A stretch of DNA of 64,000 nucleotides from Dromiciops gliroides (lineage: Eukaryota > Chordata > Mammalia > Microbiotheria > Microbiotheriidae), in the NCBI RefSeq assembly GCF_019393635.1, contig NC_057862.1:483790669-483854668 (forward strand). Reading direction: 5' to 3'. A program made the position numbers and the translations under genes. Shown piece by piece: positions 1 to 12,300 of this stretch. Numbering within the stretch: the first letter of the stretch is position 1; each line of letters begins with the position of its first letter. Under the pieces are notes generated by a model, which worked only from the letters and a program-made list of their open reading frames with translations, was not told the origin of the DNA and did no database searches.

Positions 1-2925
1 GAGCCACGTTGCCCAACTGTATGCCAATAAATCTGGTAACATAAATGAAATGGATGAATATTTACAAAAATAGAAATTGCCCAGATTAACAGAAGAGGAA
101 ATAAAATACTTGAATAAACCTATTTTAGAAAAAGAAATTGAACAAGCCCAACTTCTAAGAAAAAAATCTCCAGGACCAGATGGATTTACAAGTGAATTCT
201 ATCAAACATTTAAAGAATAATTAATTCCAATACCATATGAGCTATTTGAAAAAATAGGTGATGAAGGGGGTCTACCAAATTCCTTTTATGAAACAAATAT
301 GGTGCTGATACCCAAACCAGGAAAAGCCAAAACAGAGAAATAAAATTATAGACCAATTTCCCTTATAAATATTGATGCAAAAATTTTAAAATAAAATCTT
401 AGCAAAAAGATTGCAGCAATTTATCACCAGGATAATACTTATGATCAAGTGAGATTTGTGCCAGGAATATAGGGCTGATTCAATATTAGGAAAACTATCA
501 ACATAATCAACATCAATAGCAAAACTAATGGAAATCATATGATTATCTCAATAGATCCAGAAAAAACTTTTGACAAAATACAGTAACATTCCTATTCAAA
601 ACACTAGAGAACATAGGAATAAATGGAACTTTCCTTAAAATTCTAAGCAGTATCTATCTAAAGCCATAAGGAAACATTTTATGTAATGGGGATAAGTTAG
701 AAGCATTCCCAATAAGGTTAGGGTGAAAGAAGGATGTCTATAATCACCACTATTATTCAATATCATACTAGAAATGTTAGCTTTAGCAATAAGAAGAAAA
801 ATAAATTGAAGGAATTAGAATAGGCAAGGAGAAAACAAAACTATCACTCTTTGCAGATGATATGATGGTATACTGATAAAATCCTAGAGAATCAACTAAA
901 AAACTACTTGAAACAATTAACGACTTTAGGAAAGTTTCAGAATATAAAATAAACCCACAAAAAAAATCAGCATTAATACAATTAACCAACAGATCCAAGC
1001 AGCAAGAGATAGAAAGAGAAATTCCATTTAAAATAATTGTAGACAATATAAAATATTTGGGAGTCTACTGGCAAGACAAACTCAGGAACTATATGAACAC
1101 AATTATAAAACGCTTTTCACACAAATAAAATCTGATCTAAACAACCAGAAAAATATGAATTGCTCATGGATAGGCTTAGCTAATACAATAAAAATGGCAA
1201 TTCTACCTAAACTAATTTACTTATTCAGTGCCATACTAGTCAAACTATCAAAAACTTAAAGATCTAGAAAAAGTAATAACAAAATTCTTCTGGAAGAAAA
1301 GGACAAGAATATCAAGGAAATTAATGAGAAAAAATTCAGAGGAAGGTGCCCTAGCTGTACCAGATATGAAACTATATTATAAAGTAGCAATCATCAAAAC
1401 TCTTTGGTACTGGCTAAGAAATAGAGTGGTGGATCAGTGAAATAGGTTAGGCACACAAGACACAGTACTGAATAGTAATCTACTCTTTAATAAACCCAAT
1501 GACTGTAGCTTCTGGGATATGAACTCACTACTTGGCAAAAACTGCTTGGGAAAACTGGAAAACAGTATGGCAGAAACTAGGCATAAATCAATATCTCACA
1601 TCATATACCAAAATAAGTTAAAAATGGGTACATGATTTAAACATAAAGGGTGGTACCATAGACAAATTAGGAGAAGAAGGAATAATTTGCCTGTCAGAGA
1701 AGGGAAGAATTTATGACTAAACAAGATATACAGAACATTATGAAATGCAAAATGAATCATTTTGATTACATCAAGTTAAAAAGGTTTTGCACAAGCAAAA
1801 CCAATGCAACCAAGATTATAAGAAAAGCCAAAAGCTGGAAAACAGTTTTACAGCCAATGTTTCTGATAGAGGCCTCCTTTCTCAAATATATAGAGAAGTG
1901 AATCAAATTTGTATGAATATGACTCATTCCCCAAATGAGAAATTGCCAAAGGATATGAACAAGTTTTCTGATGAAGAAGTCAAAGCTATCTTTAGTCATA
2001 TGTTCTAAGTCACTATTGATTAGAGAAATAGAAATTAAAACAACTCTGAGGTACCATCTCATACCTATCATATTGACTAATATGAGAAAAAAGGAAAATG
2101 ATAAATTTTGGAGAAGACATGAGAAAATTGGGACACTAATGCATTGTTGGTAGAACTGTGAAGTAATCTAACCATTCTAGGCTATAAAACTGTTTATACC
2201 CTTTGACCCAGCAGTACCACTCCTAGGTCTGTATCCCAAAAAGACCATTGAAAAGGGAAAAGGACCCACATGTACAAAAATATTTATAGCAGCTCTCTTT
2301 GTGGCGGCAAAGAAGTTGAAATAGAGGGAATGCCCATCAATAGGGGAATGGCTAAACAAGTTGTGGTATATGAATGTAATGGAATACTATTGTGCTATAA
2401 GAAACCATGAGCAGGAGTTCAGAAAAACCTGGAAGGATTTACATGAACTGATGCTGACTGAGAGGAACAGAACCAGGAGAACATTGTACACAGTAACAGA
2501 AACATTGTATGATGAACAATGGGCATAGACTTGGCTCTTCTCAGCAGTGCAAAGATCCAAAACAGTTTCAAAGAACTCATGATAGAAAATGTTCCCAACA
2601 TCCAGAAAAAAAAAAACAAACCTGTGAATTATAAATGCAGATTGAACCATACTGTTTCTACTTTTGCACTGGTTTTTTTTCCCTTCTTGTTTGAGGTTTT
2701 CCCCTTGTGCTCTGATTCTTCTTTCACAAGATGACTAATGTAGAAATATGTTTAATGTGATTGTACATGTACAACCTATATCAGACTGCTTTCCGTCTTG
2801 GGGAAGAGGGAGGGAAGGGAGGGTGGGAGAAAAAAAATTTGGAACTAAAAATCCTGTGAAAACAAATATTGAAAACTATCCTTATATGTAACTGGAATAT
2901 AATAAAATACTTTTTAAAAAAGAAA
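1..2925 (+). mobile_element. LINE-1, ORF2 RT-to-3'UTR portion, cut by window edge
   Basis: Sense-strand L1 whose 5' part lies outside the window. The translated, heavily stopped sequence shows ORF2 reverse-transcriptase landmarks: DGFTSEFYQ near 180, NYRPISLINID near 345-375, and the catalytic FADDMMVY box at 850-873. The C-terminal ORF2 part (YHLIPIILTNMRKKENDKFW region, about 2060-2110) and a G-rich 3'UTR (2800-2830) follow. The 3' end is an A-rich tail with AATAAAATA near 2900. Stops and frameshifts throughout make it inactive. It aligns by eye with the full-length minus-strand L1 at 8752-15500. Confidence 0.93.
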
Positions 2926-3445
2926 TGATGAGCAATCATATTTCAAAAAAATCTGGAAAGGCTTACATGAACTGATGCTGAGTGAAGTAAGTAAAACCAG
3001 GAGGACATTGTACACAGTAACAGCAACATTGTGTGATGATCAACTGTGATAGACTTAGCTCTTATCAGCAATACAATGATCCAAGACAATTCCAAAAGAC
3101 TCATGGTGGAAAATGCTCTCCATATGGAATCTGAATGCAGATTGAAGCATACTATTTTCACTTTATTTGTTTGGGGTTTTTTGTTTTTCTTTCTTGTGGT
3201 TTTTTCCCTTTTGTTCTGATTCTTCTTTCACAACATTACTAATGTGGAAATATGTTTAACATGATTGTACATATACAAGCTATATTGTATTGCTTGATTG
3301 TACATATACAAGCTATATCATATTGCTTGCTATCTTGGGGAGGGGGGAAGAAAAGGAGAGGGGGAGAAAAAATTGGAACTCAAAAATGTACAAAAATGAA
3401 TGTTCAAAACTATCTTTACATGTAACTGGAAAAAAGTACTATTGC
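2926..3445 (+). mobile_element. LINE-1 3' tail fragment, directly downstream of another L1 end
   Basis: Begins GAAATGATGAGCAATCAT immediately after the A-rich end of the preceding L1 and repeats the same 3' region (end of ORF2, 3'UTR, G-rich patch near 3335-3365, A-rich end). Divergence from the first tail is obvious, so this is a separate copy. It contains a short direct duplication of a TTGTACATATACAAGCTATA unit at about 3263-3320. Confidence 0.85.
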
Positions 3446-3667
3446 AGAAAAAAATGCTCTCATCTTCTAGACTATCTGTTGATTGCCAAGCCAGGAAAGT
3501 ATTATCTGTGCCAATTAAATTTTGGTATAATGATTATTTATAGCTTCCTACCCCTACATCAAACTGTCTGTAACAAATCAAAAATTCAGGATGCAAATAA
3601 AATTATCTTTATTTAGTAAATCTTTGTTTAAACATGTCAGTAGCCATTGAGTAAGCTTTAAAAGTCA

Positions 3668-4130
3668 GTTAGTAAACAAGCATTTATTTAGTGCCTACAA
3701 TATTCCAGACACTGTGCTAAGCTCTGGGGATGCAAAGTCCTTGCTCTCAAAGAGCTCACAGTATAACAGGGGAAATAACAGGCAAACAACTATGTAGAAA
3801 CAAGATATATATAAGATTAATTGAAGGCAATCTTGGAGGGAAGGCACTAAGATATAGGAAGACTATGAGTTCAGTTTTGACATGTTGAATTTTAAATGTC
3901 TACAGGCTGTCCAGTTGGAGGTTTCTAATAGGCAGTTGTTGGCCTGACATAAAATCAGGAGATAAGCTAGAGCTGGACAAGCAGATCTGAGAATCATCTT
4001 AATAGATAATGATAAATTGAAATAGAGATGAAAATTGAAAGCAAGAGATCTAATAAGATCACCAAGAAAAATAGTCTAGAAGGAGAAGAGAGGAGGGCCC
4101 CTCCTTGAGGGACCTCCATGATCAGCAAAG
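3668..4130 (-). mobile_element. L3/CR1-type LINE fragment
   Basis: Read on the minus strand this is the 3' end of an L3-type LINE: the terminal AAATGCTTGTT-like tail, the 'cagtgtctggaa' block and the 'cagggactt' block are present in degraded form at 3670-3830. It then jumps to an internal ORF segment (3865-4130) matching the L3 segment seen in sense at about 29080-29400. An internal deletion separates the parts. Old and non-functional. Confidence 0.7.
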
Positions 4131-5960
4131 TAGCTGTTATGAACAATACAGTGAGTCACCAAAATAAAACAAAAGGAAGAAACAAAGTGGAATAGATTCA
4201 TCATTCTTGCAACAGTTTCTCCAAGTAGCCACAATTCAGTTACTCCCTGTCAGGTTCTCTGAATAAGCTGAACTACATGTCATCGAAAAGAAAAGGCTTT
4301 TGCCTCTACACACCTAATTAAGGCTGAGTCAGCCTCATGGAAAGTGTCGCCATCTCTTGGTGCTACTCCTGCCACTCTCATTCCTCATATCTCTTTCATT
4401 AAAGACATATATCAGTTCAATAGTATAAAATCCTGCCCTCTAGTTCCTGCCACATTATAGTTTATTCTTTGCCAGAGCTAGAAAGGCCTGTGGTATAGAG
4501 AGGTTAGATCTAGCATCCTTGCAGGGGAAAGGGGTAACAATGACTGGGTAAGGATCCCAAAGTCAGAGAAGTGGAAAATATGGGCCCAGGCTAGTAGAAG
4601 GTAGAGGGATAGGATGGGGAGGTCATTCTAGTCTGTCAGGTACACCACACTGAGTGAAGAGATCTAAATTAAGAGCTTATTATGATTGAGGGCATTTGAA
4701 GAGAGGAGAGTTTGGGGTGGGGGAGGCTGGGGCCCTTCTTACTCTCTGCTCAGTTGCCTCAGATCAAAACCAGAAAAAACAATGGGCAACCCAAATAAGG
4801 TCCAAGACCACATGCAGCCCATCCAGCATAATTACTGCAAACCTAGTTTGTTCAGGGACAAGTTTTTAAGAAATCCATCCTCTTCAGCATTGTGGAAGAA
4901 GGATTATCACGGACATCTCTGAGGCCAGCATCTTCAAATCCTCTGTGCTGTATGTGAAACTACATAACTGAGTGAACTGCTCAAATCCATACCTATGTAG
5001 TGCAGAACTGATCCTATGAGGCAGATAAAAATCAGACACCCCCACCAAGCTGCTATTCCTCAGACTCTTCTAAAGCCCATATAAAGAGTTATCTACCTTT
5101 TAAGATGCCTGAACTCCTAAGAAGAAAAGAAAATGGCTAATTTCCCTTTATAAAAAGGAAACACAACATCCAGAGTTTTTTAAGCAGCTTTGGTCCCTTT
5201 CAAGTCAGGCAGTCCGTACCTTGCCAGAAGGACCATTATGAAACACTGAACGCTTACAACTTCAAAAGATTAATGATAAAGTATGCTTTGTCCCTCTTGG
5301 TGAAAAGTGATGTAGTATAGGTGCAGAATGAGACATACATTCTTGGGACATGACAAAATTTGTTTTGCTTGACTTTTTTACAAGGAGAGATTTTTAAAAG
5401 AGGGGAAGGAGTAAGGAAAGAAAGAAGGGGAAGGGAGGGGGGGGTGTCAGTGACATATTTTTATATTAACACCAGTGTGTGGTTCATTGGGGGATGAAGA
5501 TAAACAGGACAATATTGGTGCTACCATGATAAAATGAACATATATTAAAAGGAATAAGCTATAGTTCATAGATTTTGGTTTCATATACAACCTCCATTTT
5601 CTGGCCTTCTTTGTATATAAAAATGTTCTTATTTTTTATTATTTTCTAGATCATAATAAAAATAATAATTAAAAAACATGAATGCATGAGCTACAAAAAA
5701 AGTAGCAGCAAAAGCAACACATTTGCTAAGAACCAGAAAGGCAGTTGGAAAGGTTATCTCCTCAGTGGCTTAATGTCTCTGAGGATGAAGGGATTGTCTC
5801 TAATGAAGCAATAGTCTTTTAAAATGGGATCTGTGTATAGAATGTTGAAAGTTCTGATGTTTCACATCAGGGCTGGCAGTATGGGGTTTGATTGGTATTA
5901 CAGTGAATACTAAGAATAATGATGTAATAGTGATGAAACCTTTCTGATTTACTTTGTATT
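4131..5960. other. Single-copy DNA, no gene recognised
   Basis: I see no repeat family or coding exon here. The ORF at 4686-4922 (78 codons) matches nothing I know and has no flanking splice signals I would trust. A purine-rich patch lies at 5395-5445 and an AT-rich patch at 5635-5690. A weak CTCF-like word is at 4348-4361. Confidence 0.5.
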
Positions 5961-5974
5961 CTCTTTCTAAAGAG

Positions 5975-6690
5975 AATGTTGAAAAAATAGGTACATTAGT
6001 GCACTGTTGGTAGAGTTGTGAACTGATCCAACCAGTCTGTAGAATAATTTGGAACTATACCAAAGGGCCATAAAACTGTGCATACCCTTTGACTTAGCAA
6101 TACTTCTACTAGGTCTGTATCCAAAAGAGATCAAAGCGATGTACAAAAATATTTATAACAGCTTTTTGTGATAGCAAAGAAACTGAGGGGATGCTCATTG
6201 ATTGAGGAATGAATGAACAAGTTCTAGTATATGATTGTGATGGAAAACTATTATTCTGTAAGAAATAATGAAGGGGATGGTTTCAGAAAAACCTGGGAAG
6301 ACATGAAGTCAAGTGAGTAGAACTAGGAGAACACTGTACACAGTAACAGCAATGCTGTAACAATAATAAATTGTGAAAGACTTAGCAACTCTGATCAGTA
6401 CAATGATACATGACAATGCCAAAGGACTCATGATGAAAAATGCTAGACAGGCAGAGAACTGATGGACTCAGTACAGATTGAAGCATTTTTTTCTCTTGCT
6501 TTTTTTTTCAATATGGCAAATGTGAAAATTTGTTTTGCATAACTTCATAATGTATAATAGGTGTCCTGTTTCTTGTCTTCTCAATGAGTATGGAAAGGGC
6601 TGAGGGAGGAAGAGAATTTGGAACTAAAAATAAAAATCATTAAAGAAAGTGTAAAAATTAAGGGGAAAATAAATAAATAAAAATTTTAAA
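5975..6690 (+). mobile_element. LINE-1 3' end fragment (5' truncated)
   Basis: Starts inside the ORF2 C-terminal region (GGTACATTAGTGCACTGTTGG near 5990) and runs through the 3'UTR to an A/T-rich tail (AATAAATAAATAAAA near 6668). It shows the same order of blocks as 2130-2925 with many substitutions, so it is an older 5'-truncated insertion. Confidence 0.85.
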
Positions 6691-7930
6691 AGAGAGTCAA
6701 AGGGGGAAGAGTGCAAGAGGGTAGGGTCTCTGCTTTTTAAAGGTCTATTGAGTCAGCAGCTCTTCCTGTTCAGTGGCCAAATAAAGGCATTATTTTGTTG
6801 TGCCAAAAGGCCAAGCCCCTTCAGCATTGTTCTAAACTGTTACTAGAGTCCCTGGAAGTTTCCCAGGGGAACTCCAGTGCACACTCTACGGGATGACCTC
6901 TGTCAACTTATTCCCACACATGTTCCATGGGATGTAACCACAGCTACATAAACATGGAGAAACTGTGTATATTTGAAAGCAGCAGGGAAGGACACAGAAG
7001 GGATGAGAATTAGGAAAAGAGGGGAAATTCTTGAAGGGGCAAGATACCAGAGGAGACAGGAGAGGATGGTATTGAGGGCACAAGCACTGGAAAGAATTAT
7101 TCGGATGGACTGAAGCCAGCACAAACTAGCCCAAGAGAGCTGACAAATTTCAGTGTGAGCATTTACACCTCAGAAATTTGATAATGCTATAAACCAGGAC
7201 ATGGCTTAGCATTTTGTTGATTGACTAGACACAAGAAAGTGATTAGAAAATTCTAATAATGCAGATTAAATGTAAAAGTATCACCTGCACATTATTTTTT
7301 TCAGAGACCAAGTTCTTAAACATTTATCAGCACTCCCATGGGTATTGGCATTGGCAGAGAAAAGCAATACCTTTTCCTCTGAGGCTGGAGCAAATTAGAA
7401 TGTGGGGGATGATACTAGAAAATTTTAGTATGGAAACAGAGAAGAGATAGAATTCATGATGAATACACTAATTTTTTTCAATGGAATTTGAGGCAAGGCT
7501 ATAAAATATAGGCTTTTATGCATAATAACAATGTTTCTTCAGCCTGCTATTCTTCAGTTTTTAAAGTTCTCAACCTTTTGTGATTTTAAAAAATATTTTC
7601 ATCATAATGCTCTTTGACTTGCTTCATTCAGCTCCTATTTACCAAAATATTGACATTTGCAGAACATTTCTATGGTGATTAATAAAACAAAATAATTGAA
7701 ACTAGGACTGTCCTGAAATGTCTAGAACATATCTTTAACATAAAAATACTCTAAGCTATAATGGGGAATTATTGCGTCCCAGGACAAATGCCACAAAAAA
7801 TGCTTGCAACAATTGGCATGACACTTGCCCACACTTGAACAACAGGGTGGAGGTAAGAGGAACACCACCACCTGGTAGCTTCCTGTTTTATTTAAATATT
7901 TGTGATAATTAGGGATGTATTTTTTTCTAC
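6691..7930. other. Single-copy DNA, no gene recognised
   Basis: Mixed-composition sequence without a repeat I can name. Overlapping minus-strand ORFs at 6886-7124 are short, in two competing frames and unlike any family I know. Nothing supports a gene. Confidence 0.5.
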
Positions 7931-7934
7931 ATTA

Positions 7935-8735
7935 TTGAAGGGCTTATTGCAATTCTCGTATCTTGGCTCTATTGTCAGTGACAATTTGTCACTTGATTCT
8001 GAGATCAATCAGAGGATTGGGAAAGCTAATTCAAGCATGTCTAAGCTTGCCAAGCATGTCTGGGCAAACAGTAAACTGACAAGACGAACCAAATTATCTG
8101 TCTATAGAGCATGCGTCCTGAGTACCTTACTGTATGGCAGCGAAACATGGACTACATATACTAGACAAGAGAAGAAGCTTAACAGCTTCCACATGCACTG
8201 CCTTCAGTGCATCCTTGGCATATCTTGGTCAGATAGGATCACCAACACAGAAATGCTCCAACATGTGAAACTTCCAAGCATCTACACACTAATGAAACAA
8301 AGACTGCTGCACTGGCTCGGTCATGTGCTCCACATGCAGGATGGGTGCATTCCTAAAGACCTACTCTACAGCGAGTTAGCCTCAGGCCAAAGACCTGCTG
8401 GACATCCCCAGCTTCGCTACAGAGATGTATGCAAGTGAAACTTGAGGGCTCTGGGAAAAGACACCAGCAGCTGGGAGGAAATGGCCAAGGACCACGCCTG
8501 ATGGAGTTCAGTACTCAGGAGCAGTTGCACACAGCTAAGATGAGCCTCCAAGCTCTGGAGAAAGAAAAATGAATGAGACGCAGGAACCGATGGGCAACAG
8601 AGAGCGAAGTTTTCCGAGCTGCGGCTCTCATATCGAACTGCACAACCACACTGTGGCCTGTGGCTCTTCAAGGCACTGATCCATGGTTGTTCACGACTGG
8701 CAGGAGCCTACTACCTACTATTGCAAATGCTATAA
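7935..8735 (+). mobile_element. RTE-like non-LTR retrotransposon, C-terminal ORF region
   Basis: An open frame at 7902-8438 encodes a diagnostic stretch found at the C-terminal end of many non-LTR retrotransposon polyproteins: YLGSIVSDNLSLDSEINQRI, then YRACVLSTLLYGSETWT, then RLLHWLGHVLHMQDGCIPKD and GHPQLRYRDVCK. Downstream, past a stop at 8436-8438, the homologous frame continues (LRALGKDTSSWEEMAKD, then a shift into RRRNRWATESEVF near 8573-8610). The upstream reverse transcriptase and endonuclease are missing, so this is a 5'-truncated copy. Clade assignment to RTE is from memory. It is less decayed than the L3 relics in this window. Confidence 0.75.
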
Positions 8736-8802
8736 GATTACCCCCACTTTATTTTTTAAATTATTGTATTATTTTCCAGTTACATATTATATATAAGGAT
8801 AG

Positions 8803-8963
8803 TGGGAGGGGTTTTGGGGGTTTTTTTAGTGAGGCAATTGGGATTAAGTGACTTGCCCAGGGTCACACAGTTAGTAAGTGTTATGTGTCTGAGGCCGGAT
8901 TTGAACTTAGGTACTCCTGACTCCAGCGCCAGTGCTCTATCCACTGAGCCACCTAGCTGCCCC
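8803..8963 (-). mobile_element. WSINE1-like SINE inserted in L1 3'UTR
   Basis: Reverse complement of the local SINE consensus: GGGGCAGCTAGGTGG head at the right edge, B-box region near 8900, T-rich (reverse A) tail at left. The repeated word AGGATAG at 8796-8802 and 8964-8970 is part of the host L1 3'UTR and marks the TSD. Confidence 0.93.
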
Positions 8964-9319
8964 AGGATAGTTTTCAACATTTGTTTTCACTGGATTTTTA
9001 GTTCCAATTTTTTTTCTCCCTCCCTTCCGTCCGTCCCTCCCTCCTCCCCAAGAAGGAAAGCAGTCTGATATAGGTTGTACATGTACAATCACATTAAACA
9101 TATTTCTACATTAGTCATCTTGTGAAAGAAGAATCAGAGCACAAGGGGAAAACCTCAAACAAGAAGGGAAAAAAAAAAACAGTGCAAAAGTAGAAACAGT
9201 ATGGTTCAATCTGCATTCATAATTCATAGATCTTTTTTTTCTGGATGTTGAGAACATTTTCCATCATGAGTTCTTTGAAACTGTTTTGGATCTTTGCACT
9301 GCTGAGAAGAGCTAAGTCT

Positions 9320-12300
9320 ATGACTATTGTTCATCACACAATGTTTCTGTTACTGTGTACAATGTTCTCCTGGTTCTGTTCCTCTCAGTCAGCATCAGTT
9401 CATATAAGTACTTCCAGGTTTCTCTGAACTCCTCCTGCTCATGGTTTCTTATAGCACAATAGTATTCCATTACATTCATATACCACAACTTGTTTAGCCA
9501 TTCTCCTATTGATGGGCATTCCCTCTATTTCAACTTCTTTGCCGCCACAAAGAGCTGCTATAAATATTTTTGTACATGTGGGTCCTTTTCCCTTTTCAAT
9601 GGTCTTTTTGGGATTCAGACCTAGGACTGGTATTGCTGGGTCAAAGGGTATACACAGTTTTATAGCCTAAAATGGTTGGATTAGTTCCCAATTCTACCAA
9701 AAATGCATTAGTGTCCCAATTTTCCCATGTCTTCTCCAAAATTTATCATTTTCTCTTTTTCTCATATTAGTCAATATGATAGGTATGAGATGGTACCTCG
9801 GAGTTGTTTTAATTTACATTTCTCTGATCAATAGTGATTTAGAGCATTTTTTATATGGTAATAGATAGCTTTGACTTCTTCATCAGAAAACTGCTTGTGC
9901 GTATCCTTTGATCATTTCTGAATTGGAGAATGACTTGGATTATTATGAATTTGATTTAGTTCCCAATATATTTTAGAAATGAGACCTTTATCAGAACTGC
10001 TGACTGTAAAAATTGTTTCCCAGTTTTCTGCCTCCCTTCTAATTTTGGCTGCATTGCTACTGTTTGTACAAAAACTTTTTAATTTAATGTAATCAAAGTC
10101 TTCCATCTTGCATTTAATAATATTGTCTATCTCTTGTTTGGACATAAATTGTTTTCCTCTCTATTCCTTCCTCTCCTAATTTATCTATAGTATCAACCTT
10201 TATGTCTAAATCTTGAACCTATTTTGATCCTATTTTTGTATAAGGTGTTAGATGCTGGTCTATTCCTAGTTTCTGCCATAATGTCTTCCAGTTTTCCCAG
10301 AAGTTTTTGTCAAATACTGAGTTCCTGTCCCAGAAGCTGGAGTCTTTAGGTTTATCACTCAGTACATTACTATAGTCATTTAAAACTGTGTCTCCTGTTC
10401 CTAACCTATTCCATTGATCCACCACTCTCTTAGCCAGTACCACATAATTTTGATGACTGACACTTTATAGTATAGTTTCAAATTTGGTATGGCTAGTCCA
10501 CCTTCCTGTGCATTTTTTTCATTAATTCCCTTGATATTCTTGACTGTTTGTTTTTCCAGATGAATTTTGTTATTACTTGTTCTAGCTCTATATAATAATT
10601 TTTGGTGGTCTGATTGGTATGGCACTGAATAGGTAAATTAAATTAGGTAGAATTGTCATTTTTATTATATTAGCTCTGCCTATCCATGAGCAATTAATAT
10701 TTTTCCAATTACATAGATCTAATTTTATTTGTGTGTGTGATGTTTAAAATCTAAATTGTGGTCACCTTAAATCAGAAGCTTCAGCACCAGTCTTTAGGTA
10801 TTAAACATTTATTAAAGCATAGAGGTATTCACAAGGAGTTAAGAAAAAGAAGTCCTACCTAGCCTAGAGTTCCAGCCTGGTTGGGTTCTTCCTGAAGTCC
10901 TCCTCCACGAGCCTGCTTTAATCAGGAACTCTCTCCAGCAAACTGGTTGTGGAAGCTTTTTATAGGTCTGGAACAGAGCCGGGCCTTGCACACTGTTTCA
11001 AGCTGATTGGTTGGTGTCATCCAAATCTATTAGTTCTGAAGGTGTTCTCAAGGTGTGATTACAATGCAGTTAACTTGAAGTAGGCTAATCAGCAGTTAAT
11101 CACTCTCACTTGATTCAATCAGTCTAGATTAATCTCCAGGTGGGTCTTTGAGTATCTGCTAAATCTCATTATTTCATCATATGTGAAAAGTGTTTCGTAA
11201 TTGTGTTCATAGAGTTCCTGGGTTTGTCTTGGCAAGTAGACTCCCAAGTATTTTATATTGTCTACCATTACTTTAAATGGAATTTCTCTTTCTATCTCTT
11301 GCTGCTGATCATGTATAGAAATGCCAATGATTTATGTGGGTTTATTTTATATCCTGCAACTTTGCTAAAGTTGTTAATTGTTTCAAGCAGTTTTTTAGTT
11401 GATTCTTTAGGATTCTCTAAGTATACCATCATATCATCTGCAAAGAGTGAAAGTTTTGTTTCCTCCTTTTTCTTCTCTTATTGCTATAGCTAACATTTCT
11501 AGTGCAATATTAAATAATAGAGGTGATAATGGACATCCCTGTTTCACCCCTGATCTTATTGGGAATTCCTCTAACTTATCCCCATTACATATAATGTTTG
11601 CTGATAGTTTTAGGTAGATACTGCTTATTATTTTAAGGAAAGCTCCACCTATACCTAAGTTCTCTAGTGTTTTTTATTAGGAATGGGTACTGTATTTTGT
11701 CAAAAGCTTTCTCTGCATCTGTTGAGATAATCATAGGATTTTGGTTGGTTTTGTTATTGATTTGGTTGATTATATTAATAGTTTTTCTAATGTTGAACCA
11801 GCCTTGCATTCCTAGTATAAATCCCACCTAGTCATAGTATACTATCCTGGTTATCACTTGCTACAATCTCCTTGCTAATATTTTATTTAAGATGTCTGCA
11901 TCCATATTCATTAGGGAAATTGGTCTGTAATTTTCTTTCTCTGTTTTGGCTCTGCATGGTTTTGGTATCAACAACATATTTGTGTCATAAAAGGAGTTCG
12001 GTAGAACTCCTTCTTCACCTATTTTTCCAAATAGTTTGTATACTATTGGAATTCATTGTTCTTTAAATGTTTGGTAGAATTCACTTGTAAACCCATCTGG
12101 CCCTGGAGATTTTTTCTTGGGGAGTTCATTGATGACTTGTTCAATTTCTTTTTCTAAAATGGGCCTATTTAAGGATTTTATTACCTCTTCACTTAACTTG
12201 GGCAATTTGTATTTTCATAAATATTCATCCATTTCATTTAGATTGTCAAATTTATTGGCATACAGTTGGGCAAAATATGTCCTAATTATTGCTTTAATTT

